Assembly (NCBI RefSeq): GCF_008042275.1
Contig: NZ_RDBK01000043.1
Coordinates: forward strand, 2,091,397-2,155,396
Direction of reading: 5' to 3'
Source of the DNA: Streptomyces sp. OR43
Lineage (GTDB): Bacteria; Actinomycetota; Actinomycetes; Streptomycetales; Streptomycetaceae
Length of the DNA: 64,000 bases
Part shown: positions 8,207 to 16,927 of the stretch, one piece after another
Position numbering within the stretch: the first letter of the stretch is position 1
Layout: every line of letters begins with the position of its first letter
Position numbers and translations under genes: made by a program
Notes under the pieces: model-generated
What the model was told of the DNA's origin: nothing
Database searches by the model: none
Seen by the model: only the letters and a program-made list of their open reading frames with translations

Positions 8207-9157
8207 ATGTCCGACGACGCGATCGTCGTTGAAGGAGTGCACAAGCGCTACGGCACGAAGCGCGCCCTGGACGGCCTCGACCTCACGGTCGCCCGCTCCA
8301 CCGTCCACGCGGTGCTCGGTCCCAACGGGGCGGGGAAGACCACGGCGGTCCGCATCCTGTCGACGCTGTCGCGGTACGACGAGGGCCGCGTCGAGGTGGC
8401 CGGGCACGACGTGCGGCGGCGACCGGGCGAGGTCCGGCGCCGGATCGGGCTGCTCGGCCAGAACGCGGCGGTGGACGAGCAGCTCGGTGGCCGGCAGAAC
8501 CTGGAGATGTTCGGGCGGCTGTACCACCGGGGCGCACGCCGGGCGGGAGCCAGGGCGGACGAATTGCTGGACCGGTTCGGTCTCGCGGACACCGGCCGCA
8601 AGGCGGTCGCGGAGTACAGCGGCGGCATGCGGCGGCGGCTCGACCTGGCCGCCTCGCTGATCACGGACCCGGAGGTGCTCTTCCTCGACGAGCCGACGAC
8701 CGGACTCGACCCGCGCGGCCGGGCCGAGGTGTGGGCGGCGGTGCGGGCCCTGGTGGGCGGCGGCACGACCGTACTGCTGACCACGCAGTACCTGGAGGAG
8801 GCCGACCAGCTCGCGGACCGGATCTCGCTGGTCGACGGCGGGCGCGTCGCCGCCGAGGGCACGGCCGACGAACTGAAGGCCCGGGTCGGCGGCGACCGGA
8901 TCGACGTCGTCGTCCGCGACGGCGCGCAACTGGTCAGGGCGGCCGCCCTGCTCGCGGGCGGGGCGGTGACGGACCCGGACCGGCGCCTGATCGGCGCACC
9001 CGCCGGGGACCGGATGGCGACGCTCTCGCGGACCGTACGGGTCCTGGAGGAGGCGGGTATCGAGGCGGAGGACATCGCGGTGCGCCGGCCGACGCTGGAC
9101 GAGGTGTTCCTGTCCCTGACGGGGAGCAGGCAGGACGACGTGGAGGTGGCGGTATGA
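8207..9157 (+). CDS. ABC exporter ATPase, DrrA (daunorubicin resistance) type
   Basis: 316 residues from ATG 8207; AGGGGG lies seven bases upstream. Walker A is GPNGAGKTT, the signature is YSGGMRRRLDLAASL, Walker B is VLFLDEPTTGLD, and the switch follows in TTQYLEEADQLADR. A C-terminal domain of about 90 residues after the nucleotide-binding domain is usual for the DrrA family. It powers export by the membrane subunit encoded next, with which it overlaps by four bases (ATGA). The substrate is unknown, probably a lipophilic drug-like compound. Confidence 0.92.
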   Translation: MSDDAIVVEGVHKRYGTKRALDGLDLTVARSTVHAVLGPNGAGKTTAVRILSTLSRYDEGRVEVAGHDVRRRPGEVRRRIGLLGQNAAVDEQLGGRQNLEMFGRLYHRGARRAGARADELLDRFGLADTGRKAVAEYSGGMRRRLDLAASLITDPEVLFLDEPTTGLDPRGRAEVWAAVRALVGGGTTVLLTTQYLEEADQLADRISLVDGGRVAAEGTADELKARVGGDRIDVVVRDGAQLVRAAALLAGGAVTDPDRRLIGAPAGDRMATLSRTVRVLEEAGIEAEDIAVRRPTLDEVFLSLTGSRQDDVEVAV

Positions 9158-9939
9158 GCGGGGCGGGATGGGCGGCGGTCGATTCCTGGACCATGACCCG
9201 GCGCGAACTGGCGCACTGGGCACGGCAGCCGGTGCAGGTCGTCGTGGGGCTGGTCTTCCCCGTGATGCTGCTGCTGATGTTCAACTACCTGGTCGGCGGC
9301 GGCCGGGGGGTCGACGGTGACACCACCGAGTACCTGGTGCCCGGCATGCTCGCCCTCACCATGGCCTTCGGCCTGGAGTCGACGATGCTCGCGGTCACCC
9401 AGGACCTCAACAAGGGGGTCGTCGACCGGTTCCGCTCGATGCCGATGGCCTCCGGCGCGGTACTCGTCGGCCGGGCCGTCGCGGACATGCTCCAGTCGGT
9501 GGCCGCGCTGGCCGTCATGACCGGGGTGGGGTACGCCATCGGCTGGCGCTGGCACCACGGACCGCTCGCGGCGCTGGGAGCCCTGGGGCTGCTCCTGCTG
9601 CTCCGGTTCGCGATGCTGTGGCTCGGCATCCTGCTGGCGCTGGTGGCGGGACGGCCGGAGATGGTGCAGGCGGTGCAGATCCTGGTCTGGCCGGTCGGCT
9701 TCCTGTCGAACGTCTTCGCGGTGCCGGATTCGATGCCGGGATGGCTGGGCGCGGTCGTCGAATGGAACCCGATGTCGGCGACGGCCACGGCGGTGCGCGA
9801 TCTGTTCGGCAACCCGGGCGGAGGCGGGCTCTCCTGGGCCGCGGGCCATGCCGGACTGCTGGCGGTCGTGTGGCCGTTGGCGCTGCTGGCGGTGTTCTTC
9901 CCGCTGGCGGTACGGCGGTTCGCGCGGCTCAGCCGCTGA
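9154..9939 (+). CDS. ABC-2 type exporter membrane subunit (DrrB type)
   Basis: 261 residues with six membrane segments. The N-terminal cytosolic part (DSWTMTRRELAHWARQPVQ) and the stretch LNKGVVDRFRSMPM are characteristic of ABC2/DrrB permeases. It overlaps the ATPase gene by four bases and has GGAGGT upstream. It probably forms a dimeric pore with two copies of the ATPase, under the same PadR control. Confidence 0.92.
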   Translation: MSGAGWAAVDSWTMTRRELAHWARQPVQVVVGLVFPVMLLLMFNYLVGGGRGVDGDTTEYLVPGMLALTMAFGLESTMLAVTQDLNKGVVDRFRSMPMASGAVLVGRAVADMLQSVAALAVMTGVGYAIGWRWHHGPLAALGALGLLLLLRFAMLWLGILLALVAGRPEMVQAVQILVWPVGFLSNVFAVPDSMPGWLGAVVEWNPMSATATAVRDLFGNPGGGGLSWAAGHAGLLAVVWPLALLAVFFPLAVRRFARLSR

Positions 9940-9952
9940 CGGCGGCGTACGG

Positions 9953-9991
9953 CTCCGGCCCCCGTCCGGTGTTCACGGGCGGGGGCCGGAG
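9953..9991. terminator. bidirectional terminator hairpin
   Basis: A perfect 12-bp inverted repeat, CTCCGGCCCCCG at 9953-9964 with CGGGGGCCGGAG at 9980-9991 and a 15-base loop, between the convergent exporter and gadB genes. Confidence 0.8.
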
Positions 9992-10009
9992 TGTGCGGGT
10001 GACAGCCTC

Positions 10010-11434
10010 TCAGTGGTGGAACGACGTCGCCGGGCCGTGCTCGGAGCTCAGCGGGTGGTCCTGGCTGCGCAGCTCCGGCAGCAGCAGCCGCAGGTCCTCC
10101 AGCAACAGCTCCGCCAGGTCGGACGAGAACCCGTTGCGGCACACGATCCGGAGCACGGAGAGGTCCTCGCGGTTGGCCGGGAAGGTGTACGCGGGCACCA
10201 GCCAGCCGCGTTCACGGAGCCGGCGCGACACGTCGAAGACGTCGTACGCCGTCACCTCCGGCTTGGTTGTCAGCGCGAAGACGGGCAGTTGGTCGCCCAG
10301 GGTGAGCAGCCGGAAGTCGCCCAGTTCCTCGATCTTCTTCGCCAGCCCCATGGCCACGTCCCGTGACGCCTGCTGTACGGCCCGGTAACCCTCCCGGCCC
10401 AGCCTCAGGAAGGTGTAGTACTGCGCCACGACCTGGGCGCCCGGCCGGGAGAAGTTCAGCGCGAAGGTGGGCATGTCGCCGCCGAGGTAGTTGACCCGGA
10501 AGACGAGCTCCTCGGGCAGTTCGGCGGGCGAGCGCCACAGGGCCCAGCCGACGCCCGGGTAGACCAGGCCGTACTTGTGCCCGGAGGTGTTGATCGAGGA
10601 GACCCGGGGGAGGCGGAAGTCCCACACCAGGTCCTCGTCCAGGAACGGCGCCACCATCGCGCCGGACGCCCCGTCGACATGGACGGGGATGTCGAGGCCG
10701 GTGCGCTCCTGGAGGGCGTCGAGGGCGGCGCAGAGTTCGGCGATGGGTTCGTAGCTGCCGTCGAAGGTGGAGCCGAGGATGCCGACGACCCCGATGGTGT
10801 TCTCGTCGCAGAGGTCGGCGGCGGCCTGCGGGTCGAGGTGGAAGCGGTCGCCGTCCATCGGGACGAGGCGCGGTTCGACCTCCCAGAACGTGCAGAACTT
10901 GTCCCAGCAGACCTGCACGTTGATGCCCATGACCAGGTTGGGCCGGGCGGTCGCCGGATAGCGGTCGGCGTTCCTGGCCGCCCAGCGGCGCTTGAGCGCC
11001 ATGGCGGCCAGCATGCAGGCCTCGCTGGACCCGGTCGTCGAACAGCCGACGGCCGTGGCGGGGTCGGGAGCGTTCCAGAGGTCGGCGAGCATCGCCACGC
11101 AGCGCCGTTCCAGTTCGGCGGTGCGCGGGTACTCGTCCTTGTCGATCATGTTCTTGTCGCGGCACTCGCCCATCAGCACACCGGCCTGGGGCTCCATCCA
11201 GGTGGTGACGAAGGTGGCGAGGTTGAGCCGTGAATTGCCGTCGAGCATCAGCTCGTCGTGGACGAGGCCGTAGGCGGTGGCAGGCGGCAGCGGTCCGTCC
11301 GGCAGCTTGTGGCGGGGTGGGGCGGAGTCCATCCCGGCGGTCGGGTCGGCCTCCCCGAAGAACGGGTTGAGCGCGAGCCGGCGTCGTGGGTCGGACGGTT
11401 CGGTGCTGTGTGCGGACCCCTTGTGGAGCGCCAT
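10010..11434 (-). CDS. gadB: glutamate decarboxylase
   Basis: 474 residues from ATG 11434 (GGGCAGG upstream), close to the usual length of about 466. It is a pyridoxal-phosphate enzyme that converts glutamate to GABA and CO2, using up a proton. VHVDGASGAMVAPF contains the cofactor-binding Asp, and SSINTSGHKYGLVYPG the Schiff-base Lys287. VGCSTTGSSEACMLAAMALK and WDKFCTFWEVEPRL also match GadB. No gadC antiporter is adjacent. The neighbour on the same strand is a ClC-family channel, suggesting a role in acid stress. Confidence 0.93.
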   Translation of the reverse strand: MALHKGSAHSTEPSDPRRRLALNPFFGEADPTAGMDSAPPRHKLPDGPLPPATAYGLVHDELMLDGNSRLNLATFVTTWMEPQAGVLMGECRDKNMIDKDEYPRTAELERRCVAMLADLWNAPDPATAVGCSTTGSSEACMLAAMALKRRWAARNADRYPATARPNLVMGINVQVCWDKFCTFWEVEPRLVPMDGDRFHLDPQAAADLCDENTIGVVGILGSTFDGSYEPIAELCAALDALQERTGLDIPVHVDGASGAMVAPFLDEDLVWDFRLPRVSSINTSGHKYGLVYPGVGWALWRSPAELPEELVFRVNYLGGDMPTFALNFSRPGAQVVAQYYTFLRLGREGYRAVQQASRDVAMGLAKKIEELGDFRLLTLGDQLPVFALTTKPEVTAYDVFDVSRRLRERGWLVPAYTFPANREDLSVLRIVCRNGFSSDLAELLLEDLRLLLPELRSQDHPLSSEHGPATSFHH

Positions 11435-11559
11435 CGCGGACCTGCCCTTCTCGGCTGTCGCCGGCATGACGGAAATGAATCCGGCGATACGGACAAAGCC
11501 TGACGATACGGATGGTGGGGGCGTCCGGCGCGCCGTACGGACGTCCGCCCGGCCGCAGG

Positions 11560-11583
11560 GCGTGTCGCGGCGCCGCGACACGC
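11560..11583 (-). terminator. terminator downstream of the ClC gene
   Basis: A perfect 24-bp palindrome (GCGTGTCGCGGC and its complement) directly after the ClC stop on the minus strand. It separates ClC from gadB, so gadB probably also has its own promoter. Confidence 0.65.
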
Positions 11584-11586
11584 GTC

Positions 11587-12873
11587 TCAGCGCAGCGGCG
11601 TACCGTCCGCACGCAGTTGCATCAGCGGCCGACCGGTCACCAGCAGCCAGGCCGGCAGTGTGGCGACGCACAGCACGGGGAGCAGGGCCATGTCGGAGGC
11701 CAGTACCGCGGCGGTGAACAGGCTGAGCCAGCCCTGCCGGGTGATGGCGAGCAGAATGCCGAGCACTCCGCAGGTCACCGCGAGGGCCACCGGCACCCCG
11801 TCCACCAGGGCGTGCGCGCACAGGCCGAGCGCGACGCCGCAGAACACCGCCGGGAAGATCCGGCCGCCCCGGAAGCCGCAGGCGGCCGCGACCAGCAGGG
11901 CCGCGGTCTTCACTACCGCCATGCCCCCGAACCCGCCCGCCGACCAGCCGTCCGGATCGGCGGCCAGCACCTTTACCTCGTCCAGCCCCTTGAACAGGGT
12001 GAGGTGGCCGCCCAGCGCCCCGAGCAGGCCGAGCAGCAGCCCGCCCGCCGTCATGGCCAGGACCGGGTGGCGCAGGGCGCGGAAGGCGCGGTGCGCGTAC
12101 GGGAAGGCGTACACCGCCGCCAGCCCGAGCAGCGCGCCCGCGCAGGCGATCACGGCGGCGGAGAGCAGGTCGCCCCAGTGGGCTCCGGGGTACGCGGGCA
12201 GCGACAGGTCGAAGCTCGGGTGCGCGGCCAGTGTCATGGTGAGCGCTCCCGCGGCGCCGGCCGCGAGCGGGCCGAAGAGGCGGTCCCAGAGGGCTCCCTT
12301 GCCCGGGGTGGCGGTGAGCGTCTCGGTGAGGATCAGTGCGGCGGCGACCGGGGTGCCGAAGAGGGCGCCGATGGTGCCCGCGGCGGCGAGTGCCAGCCAC
12401 AGCTGGGCCGGGGCGCTCGGCGCGAACCGGCGGCCCGCCCAGCAGGCCAGCGCGATGTTGGCGGCGGTGATCGGGTTCTCCGGACCCAGGCTGACCCCGC
12501 CCGCCAGGGCCAGCACCGTCACGATCAGCAGTCCCGGCAGGACGGCCGGCGGCAGCGGCGGGTCGACCAGCCCCGTGGTCGCCGGGTCGGGTCCGGCGTG
12601 GCCCGGCACCGTCCGGATGGCCAGTCCGGTCACCAGGCCGATCGCGGTGAGCATCACGATCATCCACAGCGAGGAGTACCGGCCGATCGACAGGGTGTCG
12701 GGCAGCGTCTTCCACAGGACGTCCTGCAACTGTTCCGCGAGCAGGCTGACGCCGAGTAGGACGAGGGCGGAGACCACGCCGACGGCCAGCGCGGGCACGA
12801 TGAGCATCAGCAGGCGGCGCGCGGGGGCCGGTTCGGCGGTGACGGGGGAACCGGCGGCGGATTCGGTGGCCAT
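11587..12873 (-). CDS. ClC-family chloride channel or H+/Cl- antiporter
   Basis: 428 residues from ATG 12873 (GGTGAG upstream, close); a TTG at 12894 is an alternative. About ten membrane segments. The gating region reads SLGPENPITAANIA, in which the usual G-R/K-E-G-P is changed to G-P-E-N-P but the gating glutamate is kept. GFRGGRIFPAVFCGVALG matches the second conserved ClC motif, GGxFxP. This divergent subgroup is often annotated simply as ion channel protein. Transport mode cannot be decided from sequence. Confidence 0.82.
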   Translation of the reverse strand: MATESAAGSPVTAEPAPARRLLMLIVPALAVGVVSALVLLGVSLLAEQLQDVLWKTLPDTLSIGRYSSLWMIVMLTAIGLVTGLAIRTVPGHAGPDPATTGLVDPPLPPAVLPGLLIVTVLALAGGVSLGPENPITAANIALACWAGRRFAPSAPAQLWLALAAAGTIGALFGTPVAAALILTETLTATPGKGALWDRLFGPLAAGAAGALTMTLAAHPSFDLSLPAYPGAHWGDLLSAAVIACAGALLGLAAVYAFPYAHRAFRALRHPVLAMTAGGLLLGLLGALGGHLTLFKGLDEVKVLAADPDGWSAGGFGGMAVVKTAALLVAAACGFRGGRIFPAVFCGVALGLCAHALVDGVPVALAVTCGVLGILLAITRQGWLSLFTAAVLASDMALLPVLCVATLPAWLLVTGRPLMQLRADGTPLR

Positions 12874-12941
12874 CGGCTCACCATAGCCATGCAAAAGACC
12901 TATAACCCCTCAAATGGGTCAGCGTCTGCGGTATTTCGGGC

Positions 12942-12964
12942 TTGCACCTCACGTCACGTCAGGG
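12942..12964 (+). promoter_or_regulatory. tipA-like promoter region
   Basis: TTGCACCTCACGTCACGT at 12942-12959 looks like the start of the known tipA promoter as I remember it: TTGCAC as -35, then a CTCACGT-type inverted repeat in the spacer where the MerR-type activator binds. It lies about 55 bp upstream of the tipA-like start. Confidence 0.55.
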
Positions 12965-13009
12965 CCGAGGCTCAGACACGTACCGACCACACGGAAGGAG
13001 CGGGGAGCC

Positions 13010-13768
13010 ATGGAGCACTCCGTGGGACAGGTCGCCGGGTATGCCGGGGTCACGGTGCGCACGCTGCACCACTACGACGGCATCGGACTGCTCTCGCCCA
13101 GCGGGCGCAGCCACGCGGGCCACCGGCGTTACGACGACGCCGACCTCGACCGGCTGCAGCAGATCCTGTTCTACCGGGAGCTCGGCTTCCCGCTCGACGA
13201 GATCGCCGCACTGCTCGACGACCCGGACGCGGACCCGCAGGAGCGTCTGCGCCGCCGGCACGCGCTGCTGTCGCACCGGATCGCCGAACTGCGGCGGATG
13301 GCCGCGGCCGTCGAGACAGCCATGGAGGCACGGAAGATGGGCATCAACCTCACGCCCGAGGAGAGGTTCGAGGTCTTCGGTGACAAGGACCCGGAGCACT
13401 ACGCGCAGGAGGCCGAGCGCCGCTGGGGCGGCAGCGACACCTACGCCGAGTCGCAGCGCCGGGCCGCCCGTTACACCAAGGAGGACTGGCAGCGGATGAA
13501 GGCCGAGGTCGCCTCCTGGGGCGAGCGCTACGACGCGCTGATGGAGGACGGCGAGCCGGCCACCGGGCAACGCGCGATGGACCTCGCCGAGGAGCACCGG
13601 CTCCACATCACGACCTGGTTCTACGACTGCACGACGGAGATCCACCGGGGACTCGGCGAGATGTACGTCGCCGATCCGCAGTTCAAGGCGTTCTACGACG
13701 CGATGCGGCCGGGCCTTGCCGAGCACCTGCGCGACGCGATCAACGCCAACGCGCAGCGCCAGGAGTAG
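13010..13768 (+). CDS. tipA: TipA-like MerR regulator with thiopeptide-binding domain
   Basis: 252 residues from ATG 13010 (GGAAGGAG upstream). Residues 1-75 are a MerR winged helix (VGQVAGYAGVTVRTLHHYDGIGLL), then a coiled coil, then from residue 110 a TipAS domain (MGINLTPEERFEVFG, YTKEDWQRM, GEMYVADPQFKAFYD). TipAL activates transcription when a thiopeptide such as thiostrepton binds; a Cys in a YDC motif takes the drug covalently, and FYDCTTE (Cys207) keeps it. Codon 110 is ATG with GGAGG eight bases before it, so a separate short TipAS form is probably made. Confidence 0.88.
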   Translation: MEHSVGQVAGYAGVTVRTLHHYDGIGLLSPSGRSHAGHRRYDDADLDRLQQILFYRELGFPLDEIAALLDDPDADPQERLRRRHALLSHRIAELRRMAAAVETAMEARKMGINLTPEERFEVFGDKDPEHYAQEAERRWGGSDTYAESQRRAARYTKEDWQRMKAEVASWGERYDALMEDGEPATGQRAMDLAEEHRLHITTWFYDCTTEIHRGLGEMYVADPQFKAFYDAMRPGLAEHLRDAINANAQRQE

Positions 13769-13777
13769 CCGGGCCGC

Positions 13778-13811
13778 GCGTACGGGGGTGGGGCGCCCCG
13801 CCCCCGTACGC
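13778..13811. terminator. bidirectional terminator hairpin
   Basis: GCGTACGGGGG at 13778-13788 pairs with CCCCCGTACGC at 13801-13811. The enclosed bases extend the stem after one mismatch. It lies between the convergent tipA-like and YbjQ genes. Confidence 0.8.
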
Positions 13812-13814
13812 CGC

Positions 13815-14180
13815 TCAGTTCTTGCTGATCACCGCCGCGGTGCCGTACGCACAGACCTCCGTGCCCACGTCCGCCGCCTCGGTCACGTCGAAGCGCATCA
13901 TCAGCACCGCGTTGGCGCCACGGGCCCGCGCCTGCTCCACCAGCCGTTCCATGGCCTGGTTGCGGGTCTCGACGAGCGTCTTGGTGAGCCCTTTCAGCTC
14001 GCCGCCGATCATGGACTTCAGTCCGGCGCCGATCTGGCTGCCGAGGTGACGGGACCTGACCGTCAGCCCGAAGACCTCGCCGATGACCTGTGTCACCTGG
14101 TGGCCGGGTACGTCATTGGTGGTGACGACCAGCACATCGGACTGTGCCGTCTGACCGCCGCCGTAATCCTCAATGCCCAT
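13815..14180 (-). CDS. YbjQ/UPF0145 family protein
   Basis: 121 residues, with AGGAGGTG upstream of the ATG. The family is a small homopentameric fold of unknown function. GLTVRSRHLGSQIGAGLKSM, LVETRNQAMERLVEQAR and ANAVLMMRFDVTEA are typical. It is divergent from the DedA gene with an intergenic gap of only about 90 bp. Confidence 0.85.
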   Translation of the reverse strand: MGIEDYGGGQTAQSDVLVVTTNDVPGHQVTQVIGEVFGLTVRSRHLGSQIGAGLKSMIGGELKGLTKTLVETRNQAMERLVEQARARGANAVLMMRFDVTEAADVGTEVCAYGTAAVISKN

Positions 14181-14271
14181 GGTGTGGCACCTCCTGGCAC
14201 CGAGTTTTGCCCCGGTTCATCCTGTGTGCATCTCCACGGGGGCCAGTGGAACCGGGAGGAGGGCTGCGGCG

Positions 14272-15045
14272 TTGATAGCTTTGGGCGGCCACGCAGCCGC
14301 CATCGACCACATCCTGGAGCCCGGACCCTTGAATACGCTTGCGCTCGGACCGAGCTGGCTGGACCCGGACCACCTCATCGGGCAGTTCGGGCTGATCGGT
14401 GTGCTGGTCATCGTCTTCGCCGAGTCCGGGCTGCTGATCGGGTTCTTCCTGCCCGGCGACTCGCTCCTGTTCACCACGGGTCTGCTCGTGACGACGGACA
14501 AGCTGGACACCCCGCTGTGGCTGGTCTGCGTCCTGGTCGCCCTGGCGGCGATCATCGGCGACCAGGTGGGCTATCTGTTCGGCCGCAAGGTCGGCCCCTC
14601 GCTCTTCAACCGCCCGGACTCCCGCCTCTTCAAGCAGGAGAACGTCGAGAAGGCCCACGAGTTCTTCGAGAAGTACGGGCCGAAGTCGCTGATCCTGGCC
14701 CGCTTCGTGCCCATCGTGCGGACGTTCACGCCGATCATCGCCGGTGTCAGCCGGATGAACTACCGCTCGTTCATCACGTTCAACATCATCGGCGGAATCC
14801 TGTGGGGCGTCGGCGTGACGCTGCTGGGCGCGGGGCTCGGCCGGATCGAGTTCGTCCACAAGAACATCGAGGCGATGCTGGTCCTGATCGTGCTGATCTC
14901 GGTCGTGCCGATCGGCATCGAGTTCCTGCGCGCCCGCAGCAAGTCGAAGAAGGAAGCCGCGTCGGGCGAGGACGAGGACCAGGACCCGTCCGCCGGTGGC
15001 GGTACGGCCGCGGGCCGCCGCGGCGGCCGCCACGCCAAGCGCTGA
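14272..15045 (+). CDS. DedA-family membrane protein
   Basis: 257 residues from TTG 14272, chosen because GGGAGGAGG lies eight bases upstream. Longer frames to 14173 would overlap the divergent gene. DedA proteins are polytopic membrane proteins; some recycle undecaprenyl phosphate or move phospholipids across the membrane. FAESGLLIGFFLPGDSLL contains the conserved acidic residues, and RFVPIVRTFTPIIAGVSRMN the conserved arginines. A charged tail of about 40 residues follows the last helix. Confidence 0.88.
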   Translation: MIALGGHAAAIDHILEPGPLNTLALGPSWLDPDHLIGQFGLIGVLVIVFAESGLLIGFFLPGDSLLFTTGLLVTTDKLDTPLWLVCVLVALAAIIGDQVGYLFGRKVGPSLFNRPDSRLFKQENVEKAHEFFEKYGPKSLILARFVPIVRTFTPIIAGVSRMNYRSFITFNIIGGILWGVGVTLLGAGLGRIEFVHKNIEAMLVLIVLISVVPIGIEFLRARSKSKKEAASGEDEDQDPSAGGGTAAGRRGGRHAKR

Positions 15046-15053
15046 CACCGGCT

Positions 15054-15079
15054 CCCCGGGCCGGGACCCGGCCCGCGGG
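15054..15079. terminator. terminator hairpin between convergent genes
   Basis: CGGGCCGGG at 15057-15065 pairs with CCCGGCCCG at 15067-15075, flanked by further pairing after a mismatch. It lies between the DedA and ThrE genes. Confidence 0.55.
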
Positions 15080-15085
15080 TCCCCG

Positions 15086-16783
15086 TCAGAAGCCGCGCGT
15101 CCGCTTGGCCGCGCGGCGGTTCGCTCCGCCGACCGCTCCCGGCACCCGCATGAACAGCCGGGAGATCTCGCTTCCCAGATTCACCCCGATCGCGATGGCC
15201 AGCGCCGTCGCCACCGCGGTCGACAGAGACGCGAGCCCCCGGTCCAGCTCGTTCTGCGCGACGCCCAGCAGACCGAAGTACGTGGCCGAGCCGGGTAGCA
15301 GCGGACCGATCGCGGCCGTGATGAACGGCAGCGACGAGGTGTAGCGGTAGCGCGAGAACAACTGCCCGAACAGCCCGACGAGACCGGCCGCGGCGGCGGT
15401 GGCCGCCACCGGGGAGAGACCGCCCGTGCGCGCCATCGCCCCGTAGATGACCCAGGCCACGCCACCGTTGAGGGTCACTGCCAGGACCGTGGACCGTTCC
15501 TGCTGGAGCAGGATCGCGAAGGCCAGCGTCAGCACCATCGACGCCAGGATCTGCGTCACCGGCCGGTCGTGCGAGATGAACCGCGCCTCCGGGTCCAGCT
15601 CGGCACCCAGCTGAAGCCCTCCGTAGAGCGCCAGCAGCACCCCGGCGACGATCGCGATGAAGAAGTACATGACCTCCAGCAGTCGCGCCGACGCGGTGAT
15701 GTAGTAGCCGGTCAGGCCGTCCTGCACCCCCGCCACCAGCGCCCGCCCCGGCAGCAGCGCGAACAGCCCACCGGTGATCACCGCCGAGGGCCGTACGTCC
15801 GACCAGTGGGTGAGGGTCAGCGCCACGCCCATCGCGGCGGGCGGCATCGCCGCCACGACGAACTGGTAGAACTCCGGCAGCCCGCGTCCGGCACAGAGCC
15901 AGGCCAGCCGGTCACCGAGCATCGCGCCGAGCGCGGCGATCACGAACACCAGCGGCCCGCCGCCGACCAGCACCGATGCCGCGCCCGCCAGCCCGCCGGC
16001 GGCCATGGTGAGTACCCAGCCGGGATACGGATGCCGGTTACGGCGGATCTCCGCGAGGCGCCGGTAGGCCTCCTCCAGCGAGATCTCGCCCTCCACGGTC
16101 GTGATGTCGTCGATGAGCCGGAAGACCGCGGCCAGCCGGGTGTAGTCGGTGCCGCGGCGGCGTACGGTCCGGCTGGCCGTCACCGGGTCCTCGACCAGCG
16201 ACGGCTGATGCGAGATCGACAGCAGTGTGAAGGTGACGGTCGGCTCGCAGCGGTCGAGCCCGTAGCTGCGGGTCACCGCGAACATGGCCGCCTCGACGTC
16301 CTCGGCGCCCTCACCGCCGGCGAGCAGCAGCTCCCCGATACGCAGGGTCAGGTCGAGCACGCGCGGCACGGCCGGGCCCGATTCCTCGTCGTGCCGCTGG
16401 ACCGTTTCCGGGGCCGGCCGGTCGTGGACCGGCATCCGCAGCATCGTGCGCATCCGGTCCTGCCAAGGCGCCTCCTTGGTCAGCCGGATCATCGGGATGC
16501 CGTGCGCCGGCGTGAAGGCGGGCGGGGAGTTCCTGGCGTCGTAGGTGCGCGGCGGGGCGAAAGCGGAACCGATCGTGTCCGACCCGGAAGCGGAACCCGT
16601 TCCCGGTCCGGCAGACGGGGCCGGTGGCTCGGGCGCAAGACCCGACGGCAGGGAGAACTCCGATGTCGGATGGTCGTCGTCCGAAGGCCCTGCCGACCTC
16701 TCGACCCCGGCGGGCTGCGAGAAGGCGCTGCGCGCCTCGTCGGACTGGGGCTTCTGGTCATCGGGACCGCCCGGTTCCGCCAC
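15086..16783 (-). CDS. threonine/serine exporter (ThrE) family protein
   Basis: 565 residues from GTG 16783, preceded by GAGGT with seven bases between. Upstream in-frame ATGs at 16861 and 16876 would reach into the terminator after ppa and are less likely. An acidic Pro-rich N-terminus (about 140 residues) precedes the ThrE soluble domain (LRIGELLLAGGEGAEDVEAAM, CEPTVTFTLLSISH) and about ten membrane segments in two sets (ThrE and ThrE_2 fused in one chain). It probably exports threonine, serine or related small molecules. Confidence 0.85.
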   Translation of the reverse strand: MAEPGGPDDQKPQSDEARSAFSQPAGVERSAGPSDDDHPTSEFSLPSGLAPEPPAPSAGPGTGSASGSDTIGSAFAPPRTYDARNSPPAFTPAHGIPMIRLTKEAPWQDRMRTMLRMPVHDRPAPETVQRHDEESGPAVPRVLDLTLRIGELLLAGGEGAEDVEAAMFAVTRSYGLDRCEPTVTFTLLSISHQPSLVEDPVTASRTVRRRGTDYTRLAAVFRLIDDITTVEGEISLEEAYRRLAEIRRNRHPYPGWVLTMAAGGLAGAASVLVGGGPLVFVIAALGAMLGDRLAWLCAGRGLPEFYQFVVAAMPPAAMGVALTLTHWSDVRPSAVITGGLFALLPGRALVAGVQDGLTGYYITASARLLEVMYFFIAIVAGVLLALYGGLQLGAELDPEARFISHDRPVTQILASMVLTLAFAILLQQERSTVLAVTLNGGVAWVIYGAMARTGGLSPVAATAAAAGLVGLFGQLFSRYRYTSSLPFITAAIGPLLPGSATYFGLLGVAQNELDRGLASLSTAVATALAIAIGVNLGSEISRLFMRVPGAVGGANRRAAKRTRGF

Positions 16784-16866
16784 TACTCGACCTCGCTCCT
16801 CGTCGGCTGCGCGTTCTCGGCCGCACTCCTGCCCAGTATGGCCGCGCCTATGGGCGCTCATGCGAA

Positions 16867-16898
16867 CGGGCGGCACACCCGTGAAGGTGTGCCGCCCG
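16867..16898 (-). terminator. terminator downstream of ppa
   Basis: CGGGCGGCACAC at 16867-16878 and GTGTGCCGCCCG at 16887-16898 form a perfect 12-bp stem with an eight-base loop, 30 bp after the ppa stop codon on the minus strand. Confidence 0.8.
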
Positions 16899-16927
16899 GA
16901 AGCGTGCTCAGAACCGCAAGCGGAACG

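Noticed and set aside
10010..12715. A 901-codon frame joining gadB to an upstream stretch, as if a fusion protein
   Set aside because: The upstream half is a shadow of the ClC gene in another frame, low in hydrophobic segments and rich in Arg/Pro. The real gadB start with ribosome binding site is at 11434.
16784..16876. ATG starts at 16861 and 16876 for the ThrE-type gene
   Set aside because: They overlap the ppa terminator hairpin and lack ribosome binding sites; GTG 16783 has GAGGT at good spacing.
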